NCBI GenBank assembly: GCA_039720395.1
Contig: CM077834.1
Coordinates: 4,794,607-4,858,606, forward strand
Reading direction: 5' to 3'
Origin: Liquidambar formosana
Taxonomy: Eukaryota; Streptophyta; Magnoliopsida; Saxifragales; Altingiaceae
DNA: 64,000 nt
The position numbers and the translations under genes are program-made. Each line of letters starts with the position of its first letter. Position 1 is the stretch's first letter. Positions 30,001-42,022 of the stretch are shown piece by piece. The notes under the pieces are model-generated. The model was given only the letters and a program-made list of their open reading frames with translations. It did no database searches and was not told where the DNA came from.

Positions 30001-33000
30001 AGAGAAAGGATTTTAAAGCAGCCAAATAAATTCATAGATTTTTTCTGTGGCACTTCCTTTTCTCATTAGCTTTGTAATTTTTAGCTATGATTTTCTCTTT
30101 TCTTATGACTTGTTATGCTTAACTTACTCTTTGTTTCTTTTAGTGAGATCTCCTCAAACTTTTCTGTTCTCTCTTGTTCTTTTTTTTGTGGTGGGAACTG
30201 CTCTTCTCTTTTTCATTCTACTTGCTCTTTGTTTTATTTTGTGAAACTCCCCCATCTTTTCCTCTTTCTTATTTTTCATTTCATGATTGTTTTCTATCTT
30301 CTATAATTTTTCTTGGTTTCAGTTGATGATCCTCAATCTTATCTACTTTAGCAAATTTACATTTCAACACTGACCTATTAATTGATTTCAATCATCAACG
30401 CTTATAGTTCTTATCATATTCTCACACCTGAAAATGAATGTTTCAGATGTTGGCCTTTCTGTATTGAGAAGGTTCTTGTATCCAAAGTCTCACGTGACAC
30501 AGGTAGCCTTTGTATCTGCGTAATATGTTCATCTTTATCTTTCTTGACTTTCTGACAAATCATCTCACAATTTTGAAATCTTCATGCAAAGACAGAAGCC
30601 AACTGAAGGGAAGGCTTCAAAACTTGCAAAGAGGGTAATAATCTTTGGATGTAGAGTTATTTGCTTCATTAAGTTGTCTTCAACTGTTTCTTTCCTCTCT
30701 CAAATTCTTAATTTTATTTACGCAGCAGTTTTCACTCAATTATTAATATGATGGCTTTGATGATTTTTTTTCCCATCCCCATTGTATTGATATGCTGACT
30801 GAGGCACTATGCTAAATGGTACAACATTTTTGTTCAGGTAATTGCTTGTCTTGATGTGAGGACAAATGATGAAGGAGATCTTGTTGTAACCAAAGGAGAC
30901 CAATATGATGTGAGAGAGCATACAAAAGAGAACGAGGTATGTCCAAAAAAAAAAAAAAATTCTTGACCGCAGCATTTTATGATTTGTATGGTTATAGTAT
31001 TTGATTTGTAGGCACAGATAGTGTTGCATTTAAAGAAGTATAACGTGTCGTATTTTGGAACTGCAACAAACCCCCCCCCCCCCCCCCCCCCCCAACAAAA
31101 AAAAAAAAAAAAAGGAAGGAAAAAAGATAAGAAGAATAACCAATTCACATTCACACAGCAAGAGGGAGGGAGGGAGGGAGGGAGGGAGTATCATGTGTTG
31201 TCCTGTAGTCATACTCAGTTGTAGTCTGGTATGCGGCATTTTCCCCATTCAAGAAATCTGTCCATTCAATTACCTCTTTGTCTGCAACATGAATTTTTTA
31301 CTACTGGACAATTATGAGAACTTTATTTCATGAGGTCACATGTCTTGATGTTGATTGTTTGATTTGCTCGCTTGAAAAGAAACATTATAATGCTTGGATT
31401 TTGTTATTAATCATGATTCTCACCATATTAAGTCTATGAAATTCAATGTTGTTGATTTCATTTATTCTCATTTGCTCCTAATTTATTCTTATTCTGGAAG
31501 ATATATAACATTTTCACTTGACAATGCCTTACTTTGATGTAATTTTTTTAGGTGAGAAACCTTGGCAAGCCAGTGGAGCTTGCTGGTCAGTATTACAAAG
31601 ATGGGGCTGATGAGGTATGCTTTCTTAGCTTTGGACACTTTTGATGCTTATATCATTGTTGACCAATAATATTCAACTTAACCCTAACATTGCATTGCAG
31701 GTTAGTTTTTTGAATATTACCGGTTTCCGCGACTTCCCTTTAGGCGATTTGCCAATGTTGCAGGTTTGTTATTTATCAATTGCAATAGAAGTCCACCATA
31801 AATCTTTCAATGACATACGATAAGAAATATTTGCTATTTGTCACATCTACTTTTATTTCTTATTTTATCCTTCTCTAATTTTATGTATCTTTTATGCTTT
31901 GTAGGTTTTGAGATTCACATCAGAAAATGTTTTTGTGCCATTAACGGTTGGTGGTGGAATTAGAGATTTTACAGATGCAAACGGCAGGTATACACTTGGA
32001 TGTTATCTTGTGGACCAATCCTTAACGTCTCTGTTTACACAATTTGATTCTGTAGATTTGAATCAATTTTGTACAAGACCTTAAAAAATTAAGTTTATGT
32101 ACATACTATATCTAAGCCACTCAATCCTCAGGCACTATTCCAGTTTGGAAGTTGCTTCAGAATATTTCAGATCGGGGGCTGATAAGATTTCCATTGGGAG
32201 CGATGCAGTCTATGCTGCAGAAGCATATTTAAAAACTGGAGTATGCAATACTTTTCATCGTCTATTCCTTCAACAGATTTGTGTATTTAATTCCCCCTTC
32301 TAACGGGTTTTGAATTCCCTTTTAAGGTAAAAACTGGAAAGAGCAGCTTAGAACAGATTTCTAGAGTTTATGGAAATCAGGTAATTTTCCTTCTAGTTGC
32401 AGATGTATGCATGGCCATATTGGACCGCATCCATGCACTTATGTTCTTTGGAGGAAATATGTTTAATTATGAATTTATGAGACAAATTGTAAGAATACTT
32501 AGCATGTAAAGGGTGTACCTGATCGGACATGTTTTAGCTGCATTAATACTTGTGTGTGACAAAAGAGCAGACAAATATCCACATACCTGATTGAGATGTT
32601 GTGAACTAAAAAATACAGATATTTAAATGAATGGTAACATTTGATAGGGCCCATTGTACAAAAACATTTTCATGGACATGTCACGTAGCTAAAATCCCCC
32701 AGCTTCATATGCCAGTCTTCACATTCCGCATCATAATGTGATGGTCAGTGTGGGAACAGATTCACATATTGCTTTTCATTGTTTTATTTTTTACTGGTTA
32801 CATTGGAGGGACACGAACCCCAAACCCTATACCTCACCCCTTCTGGAAACTATTAAGCCACAAGGGCCAGTGGTAAATCACATATTTCCTTGATGATATG
32901 GAAAAGTTGCACCAATCTATGAGTTATAAAGCAACCCACTCCTTAGCATTTGAAGAATGCTCACTAGTTACAATTGTGAAGAAGTTGAAGCAAATTATAA

Positions 33001-36000
33001 TTTTATGTGAGAACGGTTGAAATTTTCTCTTCCTTAGGCCATGATAAAACAGTGAAACATATAGGATATTGAATCCAAGCCACTCTTAGTTTTCATGATA
33101 AGAAGTCAAACTTCTAATCCAGGATACTTGAAATGGAGATGATATTTCTCAGATCTCAATTCTCCAAAGATTTTGCCAGTGCTCACTCCATTTTGAATTC
33201 TTTGTATGAGCTAGACATATTCATTGACCATCATTTTAGCATTGTTGTTTTCTTAAATAGGTTGAAAGTTTTTCTATCCTCAAACTATTAATGACCATAG
33301 AATTGTGTTTGCCAGCATATATTGGAGATTGTTTTAGTTTCAGTATTTTGCAATGTTGTCTGCACTTTCCCTAAAATTCTTTGTGCAAATCTGAATGTTT
33401 GTTGTAATTGATTATTTTTTCATTGGCTAGGTAGCTTATATATAAATTTTCAATACCCTTATTGTTGGCAAGCATGGACTGAGTTATCTCTGTAGTGAAT
33501 TGATTTAATGCTTATTTTTTCAGGCAGTGGTAGTAAGTATTGATCCTCGTAGAGTGTACCTCAATAGTCCTGATGATGTAGAGTTCAAGGCTGTCAGGGT
33601 AACAAACCCAGGTAAATAGACATATGCTTTATTAAAAAAATTTGGTTGCTTTGGTTTTGACTTTGGACAATCTTGCTAGAAAAGGGTGGTTCATGTCGAA
33701 TAGATGTGTTCTTTGTAATCAAGACGCAGAAACGGTGGATCATCTTTTCATTCATTGTTTTGTGGCTAGGAGTCTTTGGATGCTTTTGTTCAACATGTTT
33801 GGAGTCCATTGGGTGCTTCCCTCCTCTTCCTACAACCTTTTGGCGGGATGGTGGTTTAAGAGGGGAGGGGGGGGAATAAAAAGGCTAAAGTAATTTGGCA
33901 CATGGCTCCACATGCTATTTTGTGGTGCATTTGGAGGGAAAGAAATGCTAGATCTTTTGACGGGGTTGAGAAGTCTATCATTGACCACAAGTCTTCTTTT
34001 GTCAAGTCTTTATTCTTGTGGTATTCTAGTCACACTAATACTTGTGATCTTTCTTTTGTTAATTTTGTGGATTCCTTTAAGCTTTAGTGGGTTGAGTGGT
34101 TAGTCTTTGTATATGGCTTATGTACATGGGCTAAGCCCTTTTTATTCATCAATACACATTTACCTTATCAAAAAAAATGCGTATTGAAACCCTAGTTCAA
34201 GGCTGGACATGAGTCCATACTTACAATTGGGTGTTTAGAAAATTCCAAGTTTGACTTGGTAAGTTGGTATCAATATGCAGTTTGCAGTATTAAACATCGA
34301 TTTATCTAAAAAATTGCTGTCTTTCTTAGTGGGATCTGCTCAGAAATTTGTAATTCAAAGTCGGCCATGAATCCAATTTGATTTAAAATACGAGAGGGAA
34401 TTTTTTGGTTGGGCAAGAGAAATCCTGTTTAAGGCTGGGGTCAATACAAAGCAAGAGAAAACCGTATTTTATATTTTTAATAGATATTTTCAATTTCATA
34501 TTGTCATCATCTACTGTCGATATCTCCAACCATCACTGTCGCCAATTTGCTTTGTGTGTGCGTGTGTGCTCGTGCATGCGCAAGAGAGAGAGAGAGAGAG
34601 TACTGTCTTATAATGGCCAAATATAATAATGTACACTTTCAAAAATTCTGCTTACTATTCAAAATTCATTAACAATGCTTTTTTACCATGCTTCTGTTGT
34701 TGGTTTCAGGTCCAAATGGAGAAGAGTTTGCTTGGTATCAGTGCACGGTAATCCTTCTATGCTTCCTTCATCTGTGCATTAGTATTGTAAGATATCTGAA
34801 TTTGGAATCGTTATTCCTAAACTAATTATCTCAGAATTTTTCTTCAGTGGCCAGGATATGCTGATCCTTTCAAAAAAAAAGGGGTAATTGGATTCCCAGC
34901 CCCTAAACATCAGAAATTTTCCACAGAAAATAGGAATAGTAAGGATATGACATTGGTTAGAAATGCATACAACTGATATGCTATTACTTGACCTCCGAGT
35001 TAAGTTTTAACTTTCAAACAACAGAAAAAGGAGGTTGAACAAAATTTACCCTAATCTTCCTTGCGGCTGGCATGAGTTCTTTCATTTTTTTTAAATGGAA
35101 TTTCTTGCAGCAAGAAAACACGTCGCCGTTGGAGCTTGGACAGTAGGTCAAATAAATTATAATGATATAATGAGGGGAGCAACTTCTTGTTTCTACAATT
35201 CTAGATGTTATAGAAGAGGCTACTTGAAAGCAGTGTGCAATCATAATTAGGTAGAAAGGGTTCCCTGCACTTAGGCTGAAGTGTCACCCCAAAACAGGCT
35301 GCCTGGAATAATGGTTGCAGATTGTGGTGGTATGTTACGATATTGCAACTGGTTAAATAGGATTAGTTTGACGTGTTCCATTCATACTGGGGTGGTTTTT
35401 GACACAATGCTTAGGTACTGAGATGCAAAGCTTTTAATTTACGCGCCGTTGCAACTATGGGCCAGAAACACGTTGTCATGGCCTTATTAAATATCTGCCT
35501 TTCAAATCCATCTTGGAGTTACTTGAATGAGATACTGTATGATTGTATTCTTTTACTTTATGGAATTAGGGATCTGGATTTCTACTTTTACAGGGTGACC
35601 TCTGCCTTTCAAATCCAAATTTTACTGGGTGCATCTTCAAAAGTTATTTTTTGTGTCTTGAACAACTTTCTTTTGATTGTTCTTAAGGTTAATGGTGGAC
35701 GGGAAGGTAGACCAATTGGAGCTTATGAGCTTGCAAACGCAGTTGAAGAGCTGGGAGCTGGGGAAATACTTCTAAACTGCATTGACTGTGATGGTGAACA
35801 TTATAATCTTATACCCTGAGAAGCACCCATTTATTGTTTCCCTTTTGGACATTAATATTTTGTTTAAAACTTCTTTTTTGGGGGGATGTTTTTTTTTGGG
35901 GGGGGGGGGGGGTGTGTAATGGTAACAAAAACCTTATTAGTTGATAGTTGCCATGAATGCTTTAAAATTTGAGAGATGCAAAACCAGATTGTCTTAGTTG

Positions 36001-38140
36001 CTATTCTTGGTAAAAATGGACAAATAATTTTTTGTCGGCTTTAACTTGAAATTATTTATTTAAGTAATATGTGGTTACTTGGTTATTTATGTATGTTATC
36101 AAGATTGCCACTTTAAAATTGTAAAATGAAAATTTCTGAATTTCTGTGAGAAGTTAGGTTTGTTGTCTAATTTCAATGCAAAATTAACTTTAGAGCATTT
36201 GGGGGAGAAGATTATATCTCTTTTTTTCTTAATAAAATTATTTGCTGCTTCTTCCAAAAAAAAAAAAAATCTCTTTTTTCCATCTTCAACCCTTCTCCTA
36301 AAAATAAATAAATAAAAATTCAATTGTCCTCTTTTCATGACCATCTTATGGATTCGCCTATCTTTTTTTCTTCTTTCTCATTTCTTTTATTTTTTATTTT
36401 TTTGTTTTTTTTTTTGGGGTGGGGGGGGGGGGGGGGGGGGGGGCTGGTTCTGGGGGGAGAGGGAGAGGGAATTTTTATATTTAATTAGTTGTATCTTTTG
36501 CATTCTCTTACTAGTTTATTGTTTCTAAGGTTAAATGTCTTACTTGTTTTGTTTTCAGGGCAGGGGAAAGGTTTTGATATTGATCTTATTAAGCTGATCT
36601 CAGATGCTGTGAGTATTCCTGTGATTGCAAGTAGTGGTGCTGGGGCAGTTGAACACTTCACAGAGGTCTTTAGGAAAACAAATGCATCTGCTGCCCTTGC
36701 TGCTGGCATTTTCCATCGAAAGGAGGTATGATCATAAAAGTTTTATTAGATACTCTTAAACATCCTAATGGTGATGAAGATGACTATCATCATCGTTTAG
36801 AGTTCATTCTACCATTTCATTTCATGGGAGGCTATTTCCAGTCATTTCACCTAATATGTTTAGAGCCTTCAACCAATGGCCAGTTTTTTTTTTTTTTTTT
36901 TGGGCTGGTGTTGTCAGTGGTCTTTATTTTACATGGTCAACCATCACGGCTGACTCCCCTTCTTAAACGACTTGATGTGGAATTGCTATAGAATTTCACT
37001 TAAAAGTTCTTGCAGGCTCCAATCCAGCTAGGCCATCATGTTCATTGCATAGAGATCCTAACTAATATTTTAAGTCACATAATTTATTGAAGAAAAAATT
37101 AAGAAGTCAAGTAACTCATCTGTAGATTTAGGTGTTCAGAATGTGGGTACTACACTACTACCCCCAGTATTTTAATTTCTATTTAGCCACATCTTGTTCA
37201 TGTCAGCAGCAAACAATGGTGTGGCAGTAGCTGGTGAATAATCCTCTTCTAAATTTTCTCCCTGGTAGGTCAAAATGGATTTCCTGTAGTGTAATGAGTG
37301 AAAAAAACAGATGCATTCAATGGAAGTTAATTACTTAATTGATATTTTAAATTGAGAAACAATTTGATCCTTCATTATCGTTTTCTCCAATATTTATTAT
37401 TTTGGGAGATTCTCCCACTACCACACAAAGAACCAAAGAAAGAGAAGCAACACGAAAACTGCTGGAAGTGGCAGCAGCTGCTGCTGCTACCAAAAAAATA
37501 AATAAATAAATAAAAATAGAGGGAAGCTGCTCCTACTGCGCCATTACTACCACTTCTACTACTGTTAATAGAAAACAGCTGCATGCTGCCAAGAAATAGT
37601 GCCCACTGCAAACTATATTAGATGCACTCCTCATCTGGTGACATGGTTCTCATTGACATCAGAAGATAATTGAGGACCAATAGAACCTGCACTACATCTG
37701 ACTAGTCTCGATCATCCTTCTTGAGAAGTGAGCATATTTCTGCAAGCTGGCTGAAACTGTTGAACTTGATTGCATAGGATCAGTGGGCATACCAGATGAG
37801 AGTGTTAAAGTCTTTAATGTTCGTGGGCTCTGCCCCCCCACTCCACCCAAAAAAAAAGTCTTTAATGTTCCAACTGATTGCTAAGAAATTGTAAGAAAAG
37901 AAAATTTTAAGTGTCCCACAACAGCCACTTCAGCCTCAAAGATCCCAACTTTTCATTTCTTTCTCTATGATTCTCAGCTATCAAATGGAGCTTTAAGAGA
38001 AACATATATCTTTACTGTATTATGTCTTCTTGATCGATCTTTATCCTGTTCTATATCCACCTTCATTCTGTGGGTTGCAGGTGCCCATTCAGTCTGTGAA
38101 AGCGCACTTGTTGGAAGAAGGCATAGAAGTGCGATTATAA
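26782..38140 (+). CDS. HISN4: Imidazole glycerol-phosphate synthase HisHF, plastid-targeted (HISN4)
   Basis: Bifunctional enzyme of histidine biosynthesis: the HisH part releases ammonia from glutamine and the HisF part makes imidazole glycerol phosphate and AICAR from PRFAR. Nineteen exons join in frame: 26782-26950, 27114-27193, 27552-27646, 28581-28684, 28901-29070, 29180-29294, 30447-30502, 30596-30634, 30838-30936, 31552-31614, 31701-31763, 31905-31987, 32132-32240, 32327-32380, 33524-33611, 34710-34747, 35688-35793, 36559-36725 and 38081-38140. The product is 585 residues. A Ser/Ala-rich transit peptide (about 1-55) precedes the glutaminase domain with C134 (GICLGLQ), H239 and E241 (FHPEKSG). 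The HisF barrel starts near 277 and has D282 (CLDVR) and D440 (SIDPRR). The intron after 29294 has a GC donor. Intron 15 holds a LINE fragment. Confidence 0.97.
31071..31093. repeat. Poly-C tract (23 C) followed by poly-A in a HISN4 intron
   Basis: A run of 23 C, a short AACA and then a poly-A run lie in intron 9. A GAGG repeat (GGGA units, about 31160-31190) follows within 100 bp. Confidence 0.9.
33640..34177 (+). mobile_element. 5'-truncated LINE fragment in HISN4 intron 15
   Basis: The plus strand reads [20 protein letters not shown], then [15 protein letters not shown], and later [16 protein letters not shown], characteristic of the zinc-binding reverse-transcriptase region near the C-terminus of plant LINE ORF2. 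The frame is broken around 33866-33900. The fragment ends in a poly-A run (34170-34177) after TTATTCATCAATACACATTTACC. Only the 3' end remains, as is typical of LINE insertions. No clear target-site duplication was found. Confidence 0.85.
35898..36443. repeat. Two poly-G tracts in HISN4 intron 17
   Basis: Runs of 15 G (35898-35912) and 23 G (36421-36443) each follow a poly-T stretch, on the transcribed-sense strand between exons 17 and 18. Confidence 0.9.
37221..37686. repeat. HISN4 intron-18 segment duplicated at 44386-44757
   Basis: The segment starting AATAATCCTCTTCTAAATTTTCTCCCT and ending GAGGACCAATAGA recurs at 44386-44757 with small deletions. The duplicate lacks the CACACAAAGAACCAAAG and GCAGCTGCTGCTGC stretches. 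It lies inside intron 18 of HISN4 and does not touch an exon. Confidence 0.9.
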
Positions 38141-40975
38141 TCTGGACCGTTGCTGAGAAATCTTTCATGATGTACCGGTCAGGAGAGGCATTGGATATGC
38201 TGCTGAAGTCAAAATTGGGTCAGAATTATATTTTTTTGATACACGACATTGTGAATTCTAATGTATTTTTGGTAGCTCTGTGATTGATTTTAATTTATTC
38301 AAAATGGTGGCATAATCAGTTACAAGATTGTGGAGCTTAATTTGTAGATTGAAATCCTTGCTGTCCTATCTTCGATTGTACGAGTTAATGATACAAGTAT
38401 GCGACTTTCTCCATGGTTCTTTTGACACTACACCTATCATTTTGATCAGTTCTAATCTCTTATTAGTGTACTATTAATAGGCCTCAGTCTAGTAGATTTA
38501 AAGAATAAATGAAGCACATGCACCCAATAGCCAAAGCATTGCATGCTTAAACAGAGATTATCAGTATTGTTTATGCTTGCATAGCATCTTATAGATGAGA
38601 TCAGTCTCCTAGCCCCTGCGTGGCCGGGGGGAGGAGATGAAGAGAGAGAGAGAGGAGGAGTTGGAATATTGAGTGAGAACATTGCAAGGAGAGGGAAAAC
38701 ACATGAGCATTCAACCCACTTTGAATATGAACTCAAGCTGAGATGGGCTTGAGCTTTAGGTCAATAGCTTGGACGTAGGCAAATCCTGGTAGTTGTGGAG
38801 ATTCTTGTTAGGCATGCCGAAACATTTGATCCATTTGAGTTATGCAGAATTTGAACACAACTTTATTGTGGAAGTGGTGGGGATTTCAAATGTTTTCGTG
38901 GCATGGCAGAACCTGAATGGCAAGCCCACCGACCTTCTGGTGGGTTTGATTTTTGACAAAAATGGCAAAGATGTGACTGTTTGTTCAAATCTTGGACAGT
39001 GCATCGTTGAAACAATATGTCAGGAAAAAGACAGACTCCACGAGCATAGAGAGAAAAATTGGCTAAAAAATTAGTGAGCAGTCGCATTCTCATTGCTAAA
39101 TGGTAATACTGCCTCTCTCACTTAGGGATGTTTCATTAGTTGCATTTGTGGCATTAGCAAATCTATTTGGAATTCTTCCCTTCAGCCTACTATTAGGAAT
39201 TCTTACCACTCTCGTTCAACTATTACTCGATTAACTTAGGTCGGATAATTTACCCCATCCCCACCTCAAAAGAGGTAGCTAGGAGGGGAAAAACAAAAAC
39301 CAAAACAAAAATATTCTCTTTATTGTTTGTTTGGTTGTTACAAGAAAGTTGTGCATCCCGTCATTAACCATTTCCTTTAAGTCTATTTTCTTGTAAATCA
39401 AACAATTCTTTCACGTGTATTGCACGGGTCAACTGTTATTAGAGAATGACAATTGACTCTTTTTTTTTTTTTTCTTTTTTTTTTTTTGACCTTTTTGCAA
39501 TTTTTGTGGAGGATTGAGGCCTTGTAGTCATTATTGAATTGAAGCACCTGTTTTTGACCAGTTAAAAGTAGAACTTGCATTCGATTCTTTCCATTTTGTT
39601 TTTTGTATCTGTTTTTGCCTCGAGGGTTTTTTATTCCAAGGATTTGTGCAATTCTTTCATCACTGAGAACGCTTGGCCTTTCGAAAACCCTTTCAAAATT
39701 TACCGACATGTGATGTTTATGTTCTATTTTCGAAAGAAAGAGACAGAATGAACATTTTAAAAGAAACATTTTGGAGTATGATTTTTGTTCTCACGTACTT
39801 TATTTAGTCATAAAAAATCCCAAATGACAAACCCACTTACATTTTGAAGCACGTTGCTCACATTAGTCAATCACATGGGACAACCCAATAATCCCATGAT
39901 CGTTACAATTAAATTTTCTCAAGGCATCCGGTGAATGGGTCCAAAATGAGTGCCCAACCCATCTGAACTCTGGCAAGAGCCAGTGGTGGAGCCAGATTTT
40001 ATTCTAACGGGGCAACTTTTATTTTATTCTTAGAATTATTTTTTAATTTAATAAACCAAAAATATTAAATGTAGACTGCAACCTTGTACAATTTTTTTTT
40101 TTTTTTTTTTCCTAATTGACTATAATATCATCGAAGAAAAATTTTGAACTATAAAAACACAAACATAAATTTTTGTGGATTTTGAACAAAAAGACCCCTC
40201 ATCCATGTCCAATTTCAAATAAATTAAAGCACCATAATGTTTTACAGACTATGCATAAACTCATAAAAATGGTAGTATTACTTTACTCCATGAATGGTGT
40301 AAGCTGGTAATTTGCACTCATACCTCTCATGCATGGTTCTCTATTGAATGGCGGGTACGTGCAATGGTCATTCGATATCTCTGGTTAATTAGTTACTCTC
40401 CAGCCTAGGCACCCCAGTTTTATTACCTTACGTACTCCATGAGTATAATCTTTGAATTGAAGCTTTAACCTGTAAATTTTTGCACCAACAAATAGTACTC
40501 TATGGTATTGAGGTGGTTACAAAAAGAAATCAAGTGTGGTTGCTGATGTGCTTTCAATTTAATTTTTAAGCAAATTATCCCACTAAAATTATGGGAGTTG
40601 GACATCTTTTGGAAGGTTTTAGGGTTTTACCATTGTTATGTTGCAAGCTAAAGCCGCTAGGGCAAACACCCACCAAATATTGCCTGGCACAATTGCTTAT
40701 AAGAAAATCCCCATTGCAAGATCTTGGTTAGTTTTCTAGGCATTTAGGAAAAATGTCAAAGATACCGGTTAAGTTTACATGCACACTCCTCTTACAAAGA
40801 CTCTTCGAGAGTTCACTAACATGACAATGACAAATTATAAATTAATAAAAAGTTAAAAGAATTTATCACGTTGAAATTATAAATCAAGATGCATTATGAT
40901 AGCTATTTCAGACATTAAATGAATCTAGTAAATTTGTCAAGTATAATCTCACAAAATTAGATCAACCACTAATGA
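38141..40975. other. Intergenic region downstream of HISN4
   Basis: It contains the HISN4 3' flank, poly-T runs, and a stretch (about 38870-40000) loosely repeated at about 48300-49260. From 40186 onward it is the duplicated 3' flank of the At4g22030-like gene. An open frame at 38793-39074 (93 codons) has no recognisable domain and I do not call it a gene. Confidence 0.55.
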
Positions 40976-42004
40976 TCAAAAGAGCTTGCTAGCAAATTCT
41001 TCTTTGGCCTCCCTACTTCTTGAGGAAGAAGAAGATGAAGCACTTGCAAGGTTTCTGAGCTCCGACAAGCTTCGGCCCAACTGAAGGGCCACTTTCATTT
41101 CATACAATTCTCCATTTTCCCTCTCATCAGCTTCTTCATCCTTCAAAGTTGATTCTATGTCCTCTTCCATCAGCTTAAAGAACCCTGCAGAGCTTCGATA
41201 CATCTCGAACACCATCCCTACTTGTCCACCATGCTCCAAAGTATTCACTGCAGTGGCCAATGCTCCAAAAGTAACACCCAAAACCACAGCCCATGATCTA
41301 TATCCCAAAAAAGCTGACCCAACGGCGGCCACGCCAGTAAATAAAGGGCCACAGAATGCTAGGATTTTGTTTACTTTCAAGACAATTTTACTTAGCCTCA
41401 CATATTCTGCAGTATCTTTTCGCTTCAAAACCCCAACAATCTCCTTCATCTCTTCTTCAAGATTTTCACTCCACCCATTTCTCTCTACCTTCCCTCCAAG
41501 CTTTTCATGGTGAGACTTCAATTGCTTTGGCCACCAAACAGCAGGCTCAACAGAACCCGGAAATTTATCGAGCATAGTGCCAAGCAAAGCAAGTGGGTAG
41601 GCCTTATCTAAGGCCAAAACCTTGTCCATTGCATCGTGCACATCATTCGAAGTCGGGTTTTTAAGAGCAATGGTATTTTTGATCTGGGCATGAAGTTGCT
41701 TAAACAACCTCGCCGCGTTCCTTTGCTCTTCCGCAAGCTGAGACGGCTGGATTTTGTTCATTACCATCAAAATCCCAGTTGCGGCCATATAGAGTAGACT
41801 GGAGGATAGTTTAAGAGCCAAGAGTGGTGCTCCTCCTCCACTTACAGCTGCAAGCCCAGCCATAGTTGCCGCCGTGATGGTAATTCCGTTGACAGAAGTT
41901 AGAAGAAGATGGTTCCAATTATCACGCTGGGTTCCGATACTCTTATGCATTTCTGATCTGTCTGCAATAACTTCCAATATTGTGTACAGCTCTTTCACAG
42001 CCAT
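40976..42004 (-). CDS. 5'-truncated paralogue of the At4g22030-like family
   Basis: An open frame of 342 residues starts at MAVKELYTILEVIADRSEM, equal to residue 85 of the intact copy at 45562-46842, and differs from it at only a few positions. The upstream coding sequence stops matching at 42023, exactly where a Copia LTR begins (TGTTAGAA). The Ser-rich N-terminal region, probably a targeting sequence, is therefore lost together with the native promoter. The remaining part keeps both hydrophobic regions and the C-terminal EEFASKLF. It may be translated from the internal ATG if the LTR supplies a promoter, but a decaying pseudogene is as likely. Confidence 0.8.
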   Translation of the reverse strand: MAVKELYTILEVIADRSEMHKSIGTQRDNWNHLLLTSVNGITITAATMAGLAAVSGGGAPLLALKLSSSLLYMAATGILMVMNKIQPSQLAEEQRNAARLFKQLHAQIKNTIALKNPTSNDVHDAMDKVLALDKAYPLALLGTMLDKFPGSVEPAVWWPKQLKSHHEKLGGKVERNGWSENLEEEMKEIVGVLKRKDTAEYVRLSKIVLKVNKILAFCGPLFTGVAAVGSAFLGYRSWAVVLGVTFGALATAVNTLEHGGQVGMVFEMYRSSAGFFKLMEEDIESTLKDEEADERENGELYEMKVALQLGRSLSELRNLASASSSSSSRSREAKEEFASKLF

Positions 42005-42022
42005 TGAATTGGAGGTGATTGC

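Noticed and set aside
38793..39074. A 93-codon frame downstream of HISN4
   Set aside because: No domain recognised, and it overlaps a loosely duplicated intergenic block; chance open frame is the simpler reading.
41157..41513. A 118-codon plus-strand frame repeated at 45743-46099 and (minus) 52003-52359
   Set aside because: It is antisense to the conserved coding region of the At4g22030-like genes in each case, so its conservation follows from the sense protein.
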